64,000 nucleotides of DNA. It comes from Verrucomicrobiota bacterium (GTDB lineage Bacteria > Verrucomicrobiota > Verrucomicrobiia > Chthoniobacterales > UBA10450). The DNA lies in assembly GCA_003218375.1 (NCBI GenBank), contig QHNH01000009.1:228749-292748 (forward strand), written 5' to 3'. Positions 34,645-43,016 of this stretch are shown one piece after another. The notes below the pieces were generated by a model. That model ran no database searches and was not told where the DNA came from. It worked only from the letters and a program-made list of their open reading frames with translations. Made by a program: the position numbers and the translations under genes. How positions within the stretch are numbered: the first letter of the stretch is position 1; every line of letters starts with the position of its first letter.

Positions 34645-35673
34645 CTACTCCTGTCCGTACACCAGCACCTTCATGCTATTCGGCACAATCGTCGGCCGGC
34701 TGGGTGAAGCGCCGGGTGACGGCGATGGCGCCGGTTGAAACTTGGCCGACGCCAGATAAATCCGGTGCGTTGCCGGATCGAGCGCCATAGTGCGCGCGCG
34801 CGGTTCCGTCTTCAAAGTCTGGACCACGGTAAATTTCTCCGGCGTTTCTTCTTTCGCGATCGTGGTTGTTCCTTCACCGCAGGACGCAAACGCGAGCTGC
34901 GTCTTGTCATCAAAAGCGCACGCGTCCACGCCCGCGCCGATCGGGACCGACGCGACGATCTTTCCGGTGCCCGAGTCCACCACCATCATTAGCTTGTTAT
35001 TACAGCCAATGAAAAGACGGTGGTGCGCCACATCGAACGCCATCCCGCTCGGCTCTTCTCCCGGCGCCAGCGGCCACGTCGCCACGACCGTGTGGTTCGA
35101 GGTGTCGATCGCCACGATTTCACTTTTGTCCTCGATGTTGCAATAAACCCGGCCCGCCTTTTGGTCCGCGGCCGCGAACTCCGGCTTGCCGGGGAGCGGA
35201 ATCGTGGCCGTGACCTTTCCGGTTTTCGCGTCAAACACCGTGGCCGATTTCCCGCGGCCATTGAAGGCATAAACCTCACCGCGGCCCGGCTCATACAGGA
35301 CCGCGTCGGGATTTTCCCCGGTCTCCACCTTCGAGATGGTCGCGAGCGTTTTCAGGTCCACGATGCTCACCTTGTTTTCCTTGCCGTTGCTCGCAAAACC
35401 GCGCCCGAGATCGGACGCGATCGCAAACCCGTGTATGCCCGGCGTGTCCGCGATCTCCCCTGCCACCGCGTTCTTCTCCAGGTCCACCACCACGATCTTC
35501 GTGGCGTGGCTCACGTAGAGTCGATGCGCCCCCGGATCGACCGACAGATAATCCCAGCCCCCTTCGCCGCCGATCGCAATTTCGCTAAGAAATTTGTACT
35601 GCCCATCCCCCGCGCCCATCGCATTCTGAAGTCCGAGAGCGCACGCCACTACGAGTAAGATTCGAAAACGCAT
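34645..35673 (-). CDS. YncE-like beta-propeller protein, exported
   Basis: The 342-residue protein has a signal peptide (MRFRILLVVACALGLQNAM) and a seven-bladed-propeller pattern with repeats such as YVSHATKIVVVDLEKNAVAG, VSIVDLKTLATISKVETGEN and VFDAKTGKVTATIPLPGKPE. It ends with a Pro/Ser-rich segment. Family members are periplasmic proteins of uncertain role, some binding DNA or acting in metal or quinoprotein pathways. It converges on the efflux operon with an 8-base gap. Confidence 0.88.
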   Translation of the reverse strand: MRFRILLVVACALGLQNAMGAGDGQYKFLSEIAIGGEGGWDYLSVDPGAHRLYVSHATKIVVVDLEKNAVAGEIADTPGIHGFAIASDLGRGFASNGKENKVSIVDLKTLATISKVETGENPDAVLYEPGRGEVYAFNGRGKSATVFDAKTGKVTATIPLPGKPEFAAADQKAGRVYCNIEDKSEIVAIDTSNHTVVATWPLAPGEEPSGMAFDVAHHRLFIGCNNKLMMVVDSGTGKIVASVPIGAGVDACAFDDKTQLAFASCGEGTTTIAKEETPEKFTVVQTLKTEPRARTMALDPATHRIYLASAKFQPAPSPSPGASPSRPTIVPNSMKVLVYGQE

Positions 35674-35736
35674 TCAGCCTTCTATCACAATTTCACCAAA
35701 ACGCAGGCCGCCCGTGATTAAGATCCAACGCCCACT

Positions 35737-35775
35737 CCTCGGTCGCGTGCATGAGGTGGATCACACGCGGCCGAG
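35737..35775. repeat. Hairpin in the gap upstream of the attC-like site
   Basis: ctcggtcgcgtg and cacgcggccgag form a 12-bp stem with a single G-T type pair and a 14-base loop. There is no T-run. It lies in the 290-base gap 35674-35963, where I see no gene apart from the attC-like site at its end. Confidence 0.55.
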
Positions 35776-35871
35776 TAACCCGGTTTGTGACTCCAGTTTC
35801 GGCTTGTCGGGAGCAAGTGCGCCGATCAATATTTCGAGCATGCTCCCCGGGTCAAAAACTTTTCCCCTGAA

Positions 35872-35940
35872 ACACAACCCTGATAGATGGGAGAGTCCCG
35901 CCTTTAAATGCGGGATTTTCAGATCTACTTCTCGTTAGGC
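35872..35940 (+). other. attC-like recombination site, upstream of cassette gene
   Basis: Symmetric layout around an AT-rich loop: acacaac, 5 bases, tagat, 7 bases, tcccgc, loop, gcggga, 7 bases, atcta, 6 bases, gttaggc. The last box (35934-35940) is the attC R' consensus GTTRRRY. The first box departs from RYYYAAC at one base. It shares the terminal ttctcgttaggc with the site at 36390-36512. Assignment as attC is inferred from symmetry and the shared boundary. Confidence 0.5.
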
Positions 35941-36506
35941 GAAGTTCTGCCCCTGTCTAGCTTATGAAGGTCCGATTTCAAACAGTGGCTCCCCTGGTGG
36001 CGGGACCTATCGTTCTCGCCGCTGTCGCCTCTCTCGAGTTTTGGATACACTCCCTGCAATGGGACTTCAGTGGAGATGGGCCGAACATTCCGCGCGTTTG
36101 GATGGAACTGGCTTTCCATATTTGCGTCAGCGCGGTACTAGTCGCTTTAGTCTGGGCTGTGCTTCGCCGTCCTCCCGGCACACTTGTGGCCTCCGTTTAT
36201 TTGCTCATCGGTACCTATTTCTCCATTGCGTACCCTCTTGTCTTATCGCCAGTCGGTCCTTTCTTTTGGGCTTTACCCTTTTCGCGCTTTATTCTGGGAG
36301 GCTATGATACGATTCAGTTTATCCCTCCCTTTTATTGTGTGCTCGGAATCGCTGGCTTCATTCGCATACACGCCGCGCGGCGTCCCAACACCTAACCAAG
36401 CGATGGAGCGAACGTCCACCCGTCGGGCGCTTGCGTTTCCAGTGACTAGTGCACCTTCACTCTGAGCGGCGCGCGCTCTCGGCGGCGATCGCTCATCTTG
36501 TTCTCG
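35935..36506 (+). mobile_element. Candidate integron-type gene cassette
   Basis: The segment runs from G|TTAGGC to G|TTAGGC, contains a single ORF oriented toward the downstream attC-like site, and has only a short leader before the start codon. This is the layout of an integron cassette. No integrase gene or further cassettes are visible, so it would be a lone cassette (CALIN-like) or a cassette inserted at a secondary site. Confidence 0.55.
35964..36395 (+). CDS. Small integral membrane protein, cassette-borne
   Basis: The 143-residue protein has about four hydrophobic segments: AVASLEFWIHSL region, ICVSAVLVALVWAV, VASVYLLIGTYFSIAYPLVL and PFYCVLGIAGFIRI. No family is recognised. Its stop codon lies inside the R'' box of the downstream attC-like site, as often seen in integron cassettes. 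Base use looks lower in GC than its neighbours, consistent with acquisition. No function is proposed. Confidence 0.7.
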   Translation: MKVRFQTVAPLVAGPIVLAAVASLEFWIHSLQWDFSGDGPNIPRVWMELAFHICVSAVLVALVWAVLRRPPGTLVASVYLLIGTYFSIAYPLVLSPVGPFFWALPFSRFILGGYDTIQFIPPFYCVLGIAGFIRIHAARRPNT

Positions 36507-36512
36507 TTAGGC
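36390..36512 (+). other. attC-like recombination site, downstream of cassette gene
   Basis: R'' is acctaac (36390-36396), matching RYYYAAC. L'' is gatggagcga (36402-36411). L' is tcgctcatc (36489-36497), which pairs with L'' leaving one unpaired G, the extrahelical base typical of attC. R' is gttaggc (36506-36512), matching GTTRRRY. In frame with the gene, the site would encode N-Q-A-M-E-R-T, a repeat end I recall from unrelated environmental proteins. The length of 123 bp is within the attC range. Confidence 0.65.
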
Positions 36513-36513
36513 C

Positions 36514-37104
36514 TTACTTTTTTCCGCCGAGCAAACCTTCTTTGAGCCCGGAGTTCGGCGGGTTCTTTCCGATCCAGCAGCGAATCAGTTGATGACCGAA
36601 CGCCTTGTCGCCGACTGAGCCCATCTTTTGGCCGCGGATCATCACGTCCACGCCGTCGGACGAAAAATGAATAGCCATGGTGTCCCCCTTCTTCAGGTCT
36701 TTCATCAGAGCCTGAAGCTTGCTGATGAACGGCTTGAGTTCGGCGCATCCGGCGACGCAGTTTTTGTCGAACCCTTCCTGGAACGCGTCGGCCATCTGCT
36801 TCGCGCTCACGTCCCGCATGAACACCATTTGGATGCTCTTGGTCTGGTCCGAATTCGCGATCGTCTCGCCGTCCCCTGACGATTTTTCCAGATAGAGCCC
36901 GGCCGCGTAGACGTTGATCTTGAGAATCGTCGCCTGCCGCAAACCGGCGCCGTTCAACTTCAGGCTTTTCCCTGCGACCGTGACCTGGTCCGGCAATTTA
37001 ACGCCGCTGATCTCGGCGGCGAACATGGTGTTGCCGGTCAACGCCAGCGCCGCCAACGCGCAGATGCCGGGCAAAAAGAGTTTGAATGAGATTTTCGATG
37101 TCAT
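36514..37104 (-). CDS. Chalcone isomerase-like domain protein, exported
   Basis: The 196-residue protein has a signal peptide (LFLPGICALAALALTGNTMF) and a chalcone-isomerase-like domain: ISGVKLPDQVTVAGKSLKLN, LKINVYAAGLYLEKSS, SIQMVFMRDVSAKQMADAF and GDTMAIHFSSDGVDVMIRG. Bacterial members are periplasmic and non-enzymatic or of unknown function; the fold is the fatty-acid-binding CHI fold. Its stop lies two bases from the end of the attC-like site, so the cassette inserted directly at its 3' end. Confidence 0.83.
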   Translation of the reverse strand: MTSKISFKLFLPGICALAALALTGNTMFAAEISGVKLPDQVTVAGKSLKLNGAGLRQATILKINVYAAGLYLEKSSGDGETIANSDQTKSIQMVFMRDVSAKQMADAFQEGFDKNCVAGCAELKPFISKLQALMKDLKKGDTMAIHFSSDGVDVMIRGQKMGSVGDKAFGHQLIRCWIGKNPPNSGLKEGLLGGKK

Positions 37105-37177
37105 GGTAATGCGCCTCCTAAGTTAGCGGGCCGACGTTAGCCTTCGAGCGCCGCGCATTTCGAGAAGAATCTTCGTT

Positions 37178-37255
37178 GGTTGTCGTAGCGTCGGTTGTCC
37201 TCAGCCGAGGATTTTTCCGCTGAGACAGCGGACTCTACAATGCCGGATGTCCGGC
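37178..37255. repeat. Cluster of small hairpins
   Basis: tcctc-agcc-gagga (37198-37211), ccgctg-aga-cagcgg and gccgga-tg-tccggc follow each other, with partly pairing outer bases (ttgtcgtag / ctacaa). The layout is like the other double-hairpin repeats but without a clear second copy in this window. Confidence 0.6.
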
Positions 37256-37257
37256 GG

Positions 37258-37755
37258 TTACGTTTTTTCCGGCAGGAGCAGGACCATCCGCATGAATTGC
37301 AGCATGCCGGTCATGAGATGAAAGACGATGGCGAGGAAGAACGGCCAGAAAAGGTTTAACCGGACGATGTTGATCAACTGAAGAATTTGCGTGGCTACGC
37401 CGAGAACACCGATCGCGTAAAACAACAGCTTGTTTGAGCTGGCGGACTCGTGCGCGGCCAGTTTCCGCGAACTCTTCATGACAATGATTACGCCAGGTAA
37501 TTGAAAGAGGAGCCCAAACAAACTGCATGTGCGCCAGATCCATTCCGGCGTCGGTTTCATCGTCAGCAGCAGCATCCCGAACAAGGCATAGGCCAGCGGG
37601 CAAATCGAGTTATGCAAAAGTAACCGGAGCCGGAACCGGTCGATCCGCGCCCATTCATGGACCGACTGGGGACGGAACACGACGACGACGCCGGCAAACC
37701 CGGCCAGCGTCACCGCGACCTGCGCCGCGATCCCCAGCGCTTCATTCGGTTCCAT
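37258..37755 (-). CDS. Hypothetical four-helix membrane protein
   Basis: The 165-residue protein has four predicted membrane helices: AQVAVTLAGFAGVVVVF, SICPLAYALFGMLLLTM, WRTCSLFGLLFQLPGVIIV and a C-terminal FFLAIVFHLMTGMLQFMRM. The start GFAGVVVVF resembles small unknown membrane proteins found widely in bacteria. No function is proposed. It lies 18 nt from the aldo/keto reductase gene on the same strand. Confidence 0.75.
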   Translation of the reverse strand: MEPNEALGIAAQVAVTLAGFAGVVVVFRPQSVHEWARIDRFRLRLLLHNSICPLAYALFGMLLLTMKPTPEWIWRTCSLFGLLFQLPGVIIVMKSSRKLAAHESASSNKLLFYAIGVLGVATQILQLINIVRLNLFWPFFLAIVFHLMTGMLQFMRMVLLLPEKT

Positions 37756-37773
37756 GAGTTAGGAATTGCGCTC

Positions 37774-38745
37774 TCAGGCTCCCAGCGCCTTCATCTGCGC
37801 GTCGGTCAAATGCAGTTTCCCGGCCGCGACGTTCTCCTCGAGATGCTTGACCGACGACGTTCCCGGGATCGGCAGCATCACGGGCGAACGTTGCAACAGC
37901 CAGGCGATCGCGACCTGATACACGGTCGCGTTCTGCTCCTTCGCGACCGCTTCCACCGCGGCGCCCATCTGCGACCGGCCCCCGCCGACCGGGGCCCAGG
38001 GCATGAATCCAAGCCCTTCTTTCTCGCAATACTTCAGCGTGTTGTCCCACTTGCGGTCGTCGAGGTTGTAACGGTTCTGGACCGTCGCGATCGGCACGAT
38101 CTTCCGGGCGCGCGCGATCTCCTCCGGCCCGACTTCGGACAATCCGACGTGCCGGATTTTGCCGGCGTCGCGCATTTCCTTGATCGCGCCTAACGAGTCC
38201 TCCATCGGCACCTTCGAATCGATCCGATGCAACTGGTAGAGATCGATCCGTTCCAGCTGCAATCGCTTCAGGCTCTTGTCGACACATTGCTTGAGATAGT
38301 CGGGCCGCCCGTTCGGCACCCATTGGCCAGGGCCGGGCCGCGTCAATCCGCCCTTCGTGGCGATGACGACTCCTTTCGGGTACGGATGCAACGCCTCCGC
38401 GATTAACAGCTCGCTCGTTTCCGGTCCGTAAGCGTCGGCGGTATCGATCAGGTTCACACCGAGCTCGACTACGCGCTTCAAAACTTTGCGCGCCTCGTCC
38501 CGGTCCTTCGGCCAACCCCAGATCCCCTCGCCCGTAATCCGCATCGCGCCAAACCCGAGCCGATTCACTGATAAATCACCGCCGATTTTGAACATCGTAT
38601 TTACCTCCGTGCTGGTTGCCGTTGCCGCATGAAGAATTGTCGAACCTTCCGCGAGGAGTGCCGCTCCGCCTCCGATGGTCAGCCCGACAAATCTGCGGCG
38701 CGTCAAACGGTCGTGTGGTTGATCGCTTTTTAGTTCGTTGCTCAT
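37774..38745 (-). CDS. Aldo/keto reductase with Tat signal
   Basis: The 323-residue protein starts with a twin-arginine signal ([20 protein letters not shown]). The AKR barrel follows: GFGAMRIT, the catalytic D and Y in [21 protein letters not shown] in [11 protein letters not shown] in [11 protein letters not shown], and the NADP-binding [15 protein letters not shown] near the end. AKRs reduce carbonyls with NADPH. Export in folded form by Tat would carry the cofactor along. ATG 38745 supplies the Tat signal; the longer frame overlaps upstream sequence without support. Confidence 0.9.
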   Translation of the reverse strand: MSNELKSDQPHDRLTRRRFVGLTIGGGAALLAEGSTILHAATATSTEVNTMFKIGGDLSVNRLGFGAMRITGEGIWGWPKDRDEARKVLKRVVELGVNLIDTADAYGPETSELLIAEALHPYPKGVVIATKGGLTRPGPGQWVPNGRPDYLKQCVDKSLKRLQLERIDLYQLHRIDSKVPMEDSLGAIKEMRDAGKIRHVGLSEVGPEEIARARKIVPIATVQNRYNLDDRKWDNTLKYCEKEGLGFMPWAPVGGGRSQMGAAVEAVAKEQNATVYQVAIAWLLQRSPVMLPIPGTSSVKHLEENVAAGKLHLTDAQMKALGA

Positions 38746-38793
38746 CGCCGGTAACGTGGCCGCCAAGCTGGTTCGGCGCAAACGCGCCGCTAA

Positions 38794-39534
38794 TCAGCGC
38801 GGGCCCGGCGGCGGCGGGGGCGCGATGTTCTGTGGGCCGGGAGCGCGGTTGGGGTTGTTCTGATTCAACGGACCGCGTTGTTGCTGTTGCCGGATGGCAT
38901 TGTTAATCAAATTCTGACTGGGGAGCGGCCGGAAGCCGACGATTAACGGCGACGTTTTCATGAGCCGATCGAGATCTATCTGTTTCGGCTCGGGAATTCG
39001 AGTCGCGCCCGGCGGAATTTCCAGCGCCTGGCCCGCGGTCACGCTGCGAGTTTGATCGCGGTGTTTTACGAGGGTCAATCGCGCGCTGCCTTCGAGGACG
39101 GTCAAACGAGCGCCGCCGTTGCGAGTCGATTCGAAGATGAACGTGGTCCCGGTGCTGCCGGCGGTGACGGAACTGGTGAGAATGGTCGCGCCGCCGGAAT
39201 CCTTCGGCACGCGCAACAAGGTCGAGCCGCTCTCCAATTCCACCTGTCGTCCGGATTTCTTGAAACGGTAAAGCGTGTTCGCGCCGAGCCGGGTAATGGT
39301 CAGGTCTAGGAAAGTAAGCTCGGCGCGCGACTCGCCTCCGGTTTTCACCGCGGTGGTCTCGCCCACGTTTTCGTTCAGGACCGCGCGGCGCGCCGGAGCA
39401 TCGGGCACGAGCAGGTTCACTTCGCGAATCACCTGGGTAACGCGCGCCTCTTTTTTCGATGATTCGGCGGCGGTGAGGGTGGTCAACGCGATGGCAAAGG
39501 CGGAGATCGTGGCGGGCAGCGGGCGCAACATCAT
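38794..39534 (-). CDS. FecR domain-containing exported protein
   Basis: The 246-residue protein has a signal peptide (LPATISAFAIALTTLTAAE) and a FecR domain (about 30-175): VLNENVGETTAVKTGGESRA, ELTFLDLTITRLGANTLYRF, VTAGSTGTTFIFE and LTLVKHRDQTRSVTAGQALE. The rest is low-complexity, ending in a Pro/Asn/Gln-rich tail (RGPLNQNNPNRAPGPQN). This kind of free FecR-domain protein is common in Verrucomicrobia and is not the classical anti-sigma regulator with a membrane anchor. Its role is unknown. Confidence 0.85.
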   Translation of the reverse strand: MMLRPLPATISAFAIALTTLTAAESSKKEARVTQVIREVNLLVPDAPARRAVLNENVGETTAVKTGGESRAELTFLDLTITRLGANTLYRFKKSGRQVELESGSTLLRVPKDSGGATILTSSVTAGSTGTTFIFESTRNGGARLTVLEGSARLTLVKHRDQTRSVTAGQALEIPPGATRIPEPKQIDLDRLMKTSPLIVGFRPLPSQNLINNAIRQQQQRGPLNQNNPNRAPGPQNIAPPPPPGPR

Positions 39535-39552
39535 TTTCGCTTAGCGAAGAGA

Positions 39553-39679
39553 GTGGCATGTGACAAGTGACAAGTGACGAGACGGGGCGAGGACGAAGCG
39601 GAGCTTCGAAGACAATTACATTCCCAAACAGAGTTTGGGAACGAGGAGATCGCATCCCGAATCCCGCATCGTGCATCAC
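39553..39679. repeat. Heptamer arrays around a palindromic repeat
   Basis: gtggcat, gtgacaa, gtgacaa, gtgacga (39553-39580) precede the palindrome, and gcatccc, gaatccc, gcatcgt, gcatcac (39652-39679) follow it. Unit sequence differs on the two sides. Confidence 0.7.
39591..39651. repeat. Palindromic repeat, copy 2 of the 835-890 family
   Basis: It is in reverse orientation to copy 1 and contains ttcccaaac-aga-gtttgggaa (39621-39641) and cgaagcggagcttcg. Stem bases differ from copy 1 but still pair. The rest of the gap 39680-39979 has one more hairpin (gcgcgtg-tcct-cacgcgc, 39920-39937) and no recognisable gene. Confidence 0.7.
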
Positions 39680-39979
39680 GGACCCCGTTTTCATGCGCGC
39701 TCCGGGCCGCGCAAATGCGTATCAAGGGTATGGCAGGACGTAAGACGATGCATCCACAGCGGAAGCCCCGAGCCCAGGGAGCGAGATCGCGGCCGGGAGA
39801 GAACATTCAATCGGGTGGCCAGAAAGTCGGCGTGCAAAGCGGCGCGGCAAAATCGGAGTCGACGCGGGCCGGTCGGCGATTTGGCGGTGTGCGGGGAGAT
39901 AGGAAGTGATGGTGTAGAGGCGCGTGTCCTCACGCGCACCGGGATCCACGATTGTTTTCCGCGTATTCATCCGAACTGG

Positions 39980-41374
39980 TCACTGATCGCTAGCTTTCTG
40001 TCTTCCCATCTTGTGCCCTTTCCAGCCGTAGAACGCGACGTAGGCATAAGCGATAAGCGGGACGATGTAGGATAACTGCAAGCTCCAGCGATCGGCGATG
40101 TGGCCCTGGAGGGGCGGCAGGATCGCGCCGCCGAGAATGGCCATGACCAGGAGCGATGACGCCTGGCTCTTGTAAATGCCGGTGCCTTCGATCGCGAGCG
40201 AGAAAGTGTTCGACCAGCCGATGGAAGTGAACAGGCCGACCCCGATGATGCACCACATGGCGAACTTGCCGCCGGCGCCGATGGCGATGGCGAGCAGCGC
40301 CACGACGGTCAGGGAAAAAATCATAAGGGTTCGGCCGGCCAGCGCCTTCCCGCCCTGGAACAAGAGCCAGCACAGAAGAAGGAAGGGCAGATACATTTGG
40401 GCGGTGGCCCAGCCGCGGATCGCAATTAGGATGGTGAGAGCCGCAGCGGGAATAAGACCGAGCAATGATTGTTTCATGCCCGTCGACAACTCGCTTAGCT
40501 CGACCGCGCCCATGAAACGGCCGATCAACATGCCGAACCAGAAAAGCGAAACGTAACCGCTCGCTTCCAACTTAGTGAGTCCCGCGACGCCCGGTTGTCC
40601 GAGAAAGTTGATGATGGAGCTGCCGACCGCGACTTCGCCGCCGACATACATAAAGATCGCGAGCATCCCGAGATCGACGTGCGGAAATCTCAGGGCGGCA
40701 AAGCCAGGCTCGATTTTTCCTTCGCTAATGTCCGGCAGCCGAACGAAGAAAAAAAGGATCGCGAGGAGAACAAAGATGATGAAGAAAGCGAGGTAAGGGA
40801 CTTTGACGGACTCGGCGCCATGCGCGCCGGTGCGGACGAAATATTGAAAGATCAGATAACCACCGACCAAAGGACCGAGGGTGGTGCCGAGGGAGTTAAA
40901 AGCCTGGGCCAGGTTCAGCCGGCTCGAAGCGGTGCGTTCCGGGCCGAGGATCGTCACATAAGGATTAGCGGCGATCTGGAGCATGGCGAACCCGAGACCA
41001 ACGACGAAGAGCGCCAGCAGAAAAAGCGGGTAGGAAAGGAAAGTTGCCGCGGGCCAGAAGAGAGCGCTGCCGGCCGCGGAGATAACCAGGCCGATGACGA
41101 CGCCGTTCTTATAACCAAGCCGCGCGATCGGATCGCCGATCCCGGCGGAGATGGCGAAGTAAAGGAGCGATCCGATGAAGTAAGCCCCGAAGAACGCGAA
41201 CTGGACAAGCATCGCGTGGAAGTAATCCAACGTGAACGCGTCCTTGAACCGCGGAATGAGGATGTCGTTAAAGACGGTCATGAACCCCCACATGAAGAAG
41301 AGGACGGTCATGATCGCGAACGGGCCGCGATAGGTCTGGCGCGGAGCGGTTGGGAGTGTGGGCGGATCGGGCAT
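39980..41374 (-). CDS. FucP-type sugar MFS transporter
   Basis: The 464-residue protein has twelve predicted membrane helices. Characteristic stretches of the FucP/GlcP branch are FFMWGFMTVFNDILIPRFKD near the N-terminus, LFVVGLGFAMLQIAANPYVT and NLAQAFNSLGTTLGPLVGGY, and AEISIxx-like polar residues in the middle. These carriers import hexoses with protons. ATG 41374 gives the family start (MPDPPTLPTAPRQTYRGPFA). A longer frame would translate the upstream heptamer array and is rejected. It lies next to a GH47 mannosidase, suggesting a sugar from mannan or glycan. Confidence 0.9.
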   Translation of the reverse strand: MPDPPTLPTAPRQTYRGPFAIMTVLFFMWGFMTVFNDILIPRFKDAFTLDYFHAMLVQFAFFGAYFIGSLLYFAISAGIGDPIARLGYKNGVVIGLVISAAGSALFWPAATFLSYPLFLLALFVVGLGFAMLQIAANPYVTILGPERTASSRLNLAQAFNSLGTTLGPLVGGYLIFQYFVRTGAHGAESVKVPYLAFFIIFVLLAILFFFVRLPDISEGKIEPGFAALRFPHVDLGMLAIFMYVGGEVAVGSSIINFLGQPGVAGLTKLEASGYVSLFWFGMLIGRFMGAVELSELSTGMKQSLLGLIPAAALTILIAIRGWATAQMYLPFLLLCWLLFQGGKALAGRTLMIFSLTVVALLAIAIGAGGKFAMWCIIGVGLFTSIGWSNTFSLAIEGTGIYKSQASSLLVMAILGGAILPPLQGHIADRWSLQLSYIVPLIAYAYVAFYGWKGHKMGRQKASDQ

Positions 41375-41382
41375 TAGCGACA

Positions 41383-41522
41383 GAAAATCCAAATTTCTAA
41401 ACTCGAAGCTCGAAACAATTTCCGAAATCGGAATGCGGCAATTTTCGAAACGGGAAGGCCGCTCGTTTTGGTCATTCCTCCGTTTGGTCCTTGTGATTTG
41501 TTTCGGATTTCGAGATTCGAAT
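41383..41522. repeat. Heptamer array between sugar transporter and GH47
   Basis: On the minus strand aattcga, atctcga, aatccga, aacaaat, cacaagg, accaaac and ggaggaa follow in phase (41465-41520), and a second set with ctcgaag and ctcgaaa lies at about 41400. It fills the intergenic gap. Confidence 0.7.
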
Positions 41523-42893
41523 TTATTCGCGCCGTAGCGGGTGCGCTTCGGTGTTGAAGACGATCTTGTCGAAGTCGAGCGCATCGGGAGACGCGAAGAG
41601 GAGGTAAAAGTATTTGAAGGTCTCGGCAAGGGCGAAGCTTTCCATCTCGTCACGTTTCTCTTTCGTGACGACGTTTTGCAGCGCGGCGTAACCGGAATCG
41701 ACGCGGCAATGTTTCACGAAGTCGTTGAAGATGGTCTCGCCCATCCGGCGATACTCGGGATCGCGCGTGTAATGGTGAAGATAGTAAGTGGATTCGACGA
41801 TCTCGGGACGGAGGTGATAAGTGAGCGCGGTCGCGCGCATGGTCTTGTAATCGATAACTTCGGGCTCGATGCCATGGAGATTCCACATCTTGAAAGACGA
41901 TGCCTGGAGGCGCCGGGCCCGCGGAAGATCGCCGGAAAACGCGAGCAACGCGGGAAAGAAGGCGTCGAGCGCGCCGTAGGTGGTCTCGGTGCGCTGGCCG
42001 GTGCTCATATTGGCGTGGCCGTACCAAAGTTCGCCGCGGACTTCGTCGGCCAGATATTTGTGGACGGCCGGCATGCTCGCGTTCGACATCTCGAGGCAAT
42101 CTTTGTCACCGAAAAGGATCCAGCATTTCCAAAGGTATTCGTAGTAGGAATCGATCCCGCCGCTGATGTGACTATCGGGATCGATCCAGGCACCGGTCTC
42201 GACATTGATGCTCGACCCGACGAGACCGATCGGTGAGCGGCGCTTGTAGGTCTCGACCAAGGCACGCTTCGCTTTGTCGTAGAAGATCGGCTTACCCGTC
42301 AACTTACTAAGGGTGCCGAACTCAAGGAGGAGGGTGCCGGTTTCAGCAGGATTCGATATGGGATCGCGCACCTGGCCGGTGCGCAGATTTATGTAAACGT
42401 AAGGCAAGCCAGTCGGGGATTCGAACGCGGGAAGCAAGCGGTTGCCCAAGTCTTCGGCCAGGGTCAGCAGGCGTTTGTCGCCGGTGAGTTGGTAACCGGA
42501 AAGCAAACCACCGAGGAGGCGAATCGTGATCTCGAAATTCTTGACGTAAATGTCGCGATCGAAAGATAGCTCGGTCGTGATGAGCTCTCGGGCTTTGCCG
42601 GCTTCAGCACCGAGCTTCATCACGATGAGTGTGTCGAGCGCATCGACGGGTGTCATGAGGAGTGACTGGCCGTACCAATCGTGGGGCGTCTTGCTCAGTG
42701 GCTTGAGCGCGTCGTGACCCCACGCGTAACGCTCGTAGTTGTTCCAGGCGTGGAGGAACTCGGTCTTCACTCGCTCACTCATCTCGCGGGCGTGGGCATC
42801 TTCCCGGGATTGGTTCCACCGCTGGACCGCGAACGTGACGAAGAACCCGAGCGAAACGCCAAGCCCGACGAGCGCGATCCTCTTCCTAATCAC
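41523..42893 (-). CDS. Glycoside hydrolase family 47 (alpha-1,2-mannosidase-like), membrane-anchored
   Basis: The 456-residue protein has an N-terminal membrane anchor (IALVGLGVSLGFFVTFAVQ) and an (alpha/alpha) barrel typical of GH47: VKTEFLHAWNNYERYAWGHD, PVDALDTLIVMKL, FEITIRLLGGLLSGYQLTGD, YVYINLRTG, GSSINVETGAWIDPDSHISG, RPEIVESTYYLHHYTRDPEY and a late F-N-T-E-A-H. Calcium-dependent GH47 enzymes trim alpha-1,2-mannose from N-glycans. Most are eukaryotic, with few bacterial ones known. It lies 148 bases upstream of the sugar transporter on the same strand, which supports a mannose-rich glycan role. Confidence 0.88.
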   Translation of the reverse strand: MIRKRIALVGLGVSLGFFVTFAVQRWNQSREDAHAREMSERVKTEFLHAWNNYERYAWGHDALKPLSKTPHDWYGQSLLMTPVDALDTLIVMKLGAEAGKARELITTELSFDRDIYVKNFEITIRLLGGLLSGYQLTGDKRLLTLAEDLGNRLLPAFESPTGLPYVYINLRTGQVRDPISNPAETGTLLLEFGTLSKLTGKPIFYDKAKRALVETYKRRSPIGLVGSSINVETGAWIDPDSHISGGIDSYYEYLWKCWILFGDKDCLEMSNASMPAVHKYLADEVRGELWYGHANMSTGQRTETTYGALDAFFPALLAFSGDLPRARRLQASSFKMWNLHGIEPEVIDYKTMRATALTYHLRPEIVESTYYLHHYTRDPEYRRMGETIFNDFVKHCRVDSGYAALQNVVTKEKRDEMESFALAETFKYFYLLFASPDALDFDKIVFNTEAHPLRRE

Positions 42894-42934
42894 TCACGCA
42901 GGGTCGAGTGGAGGAGCAAATTGTGTCGAGAACG

Positions 42935-43002
42935 AAATATTTCTCGCTGCGCTCGCGCAAGTTAGAGGTCCTTCGACTTCGCTGCGCTTCGCTCAGGATG
43001 AC
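42935..43002. repeat. Palindrome and repeat sequence upstream of GH47
   Basis: cgagaa/ttctcg forms a hairpin at 42935-42954. It is followed by ggtccttcgacttcgctgcg and cttcgctcaggatgac (42967-43002), a type of intergenic repeat I recall from soil bacteria. It fills the gap 42894-43016. Confidence 0.5.
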
Positions 43003-43016
43003 AGACGAGGGGCGCG

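Noticed and set aside
39574..39909. 111-residue plus-strand ORF
   Set aside because: Starts in a heptamer array and runs through a palindrome; no signal, domain or ribosome binding site.
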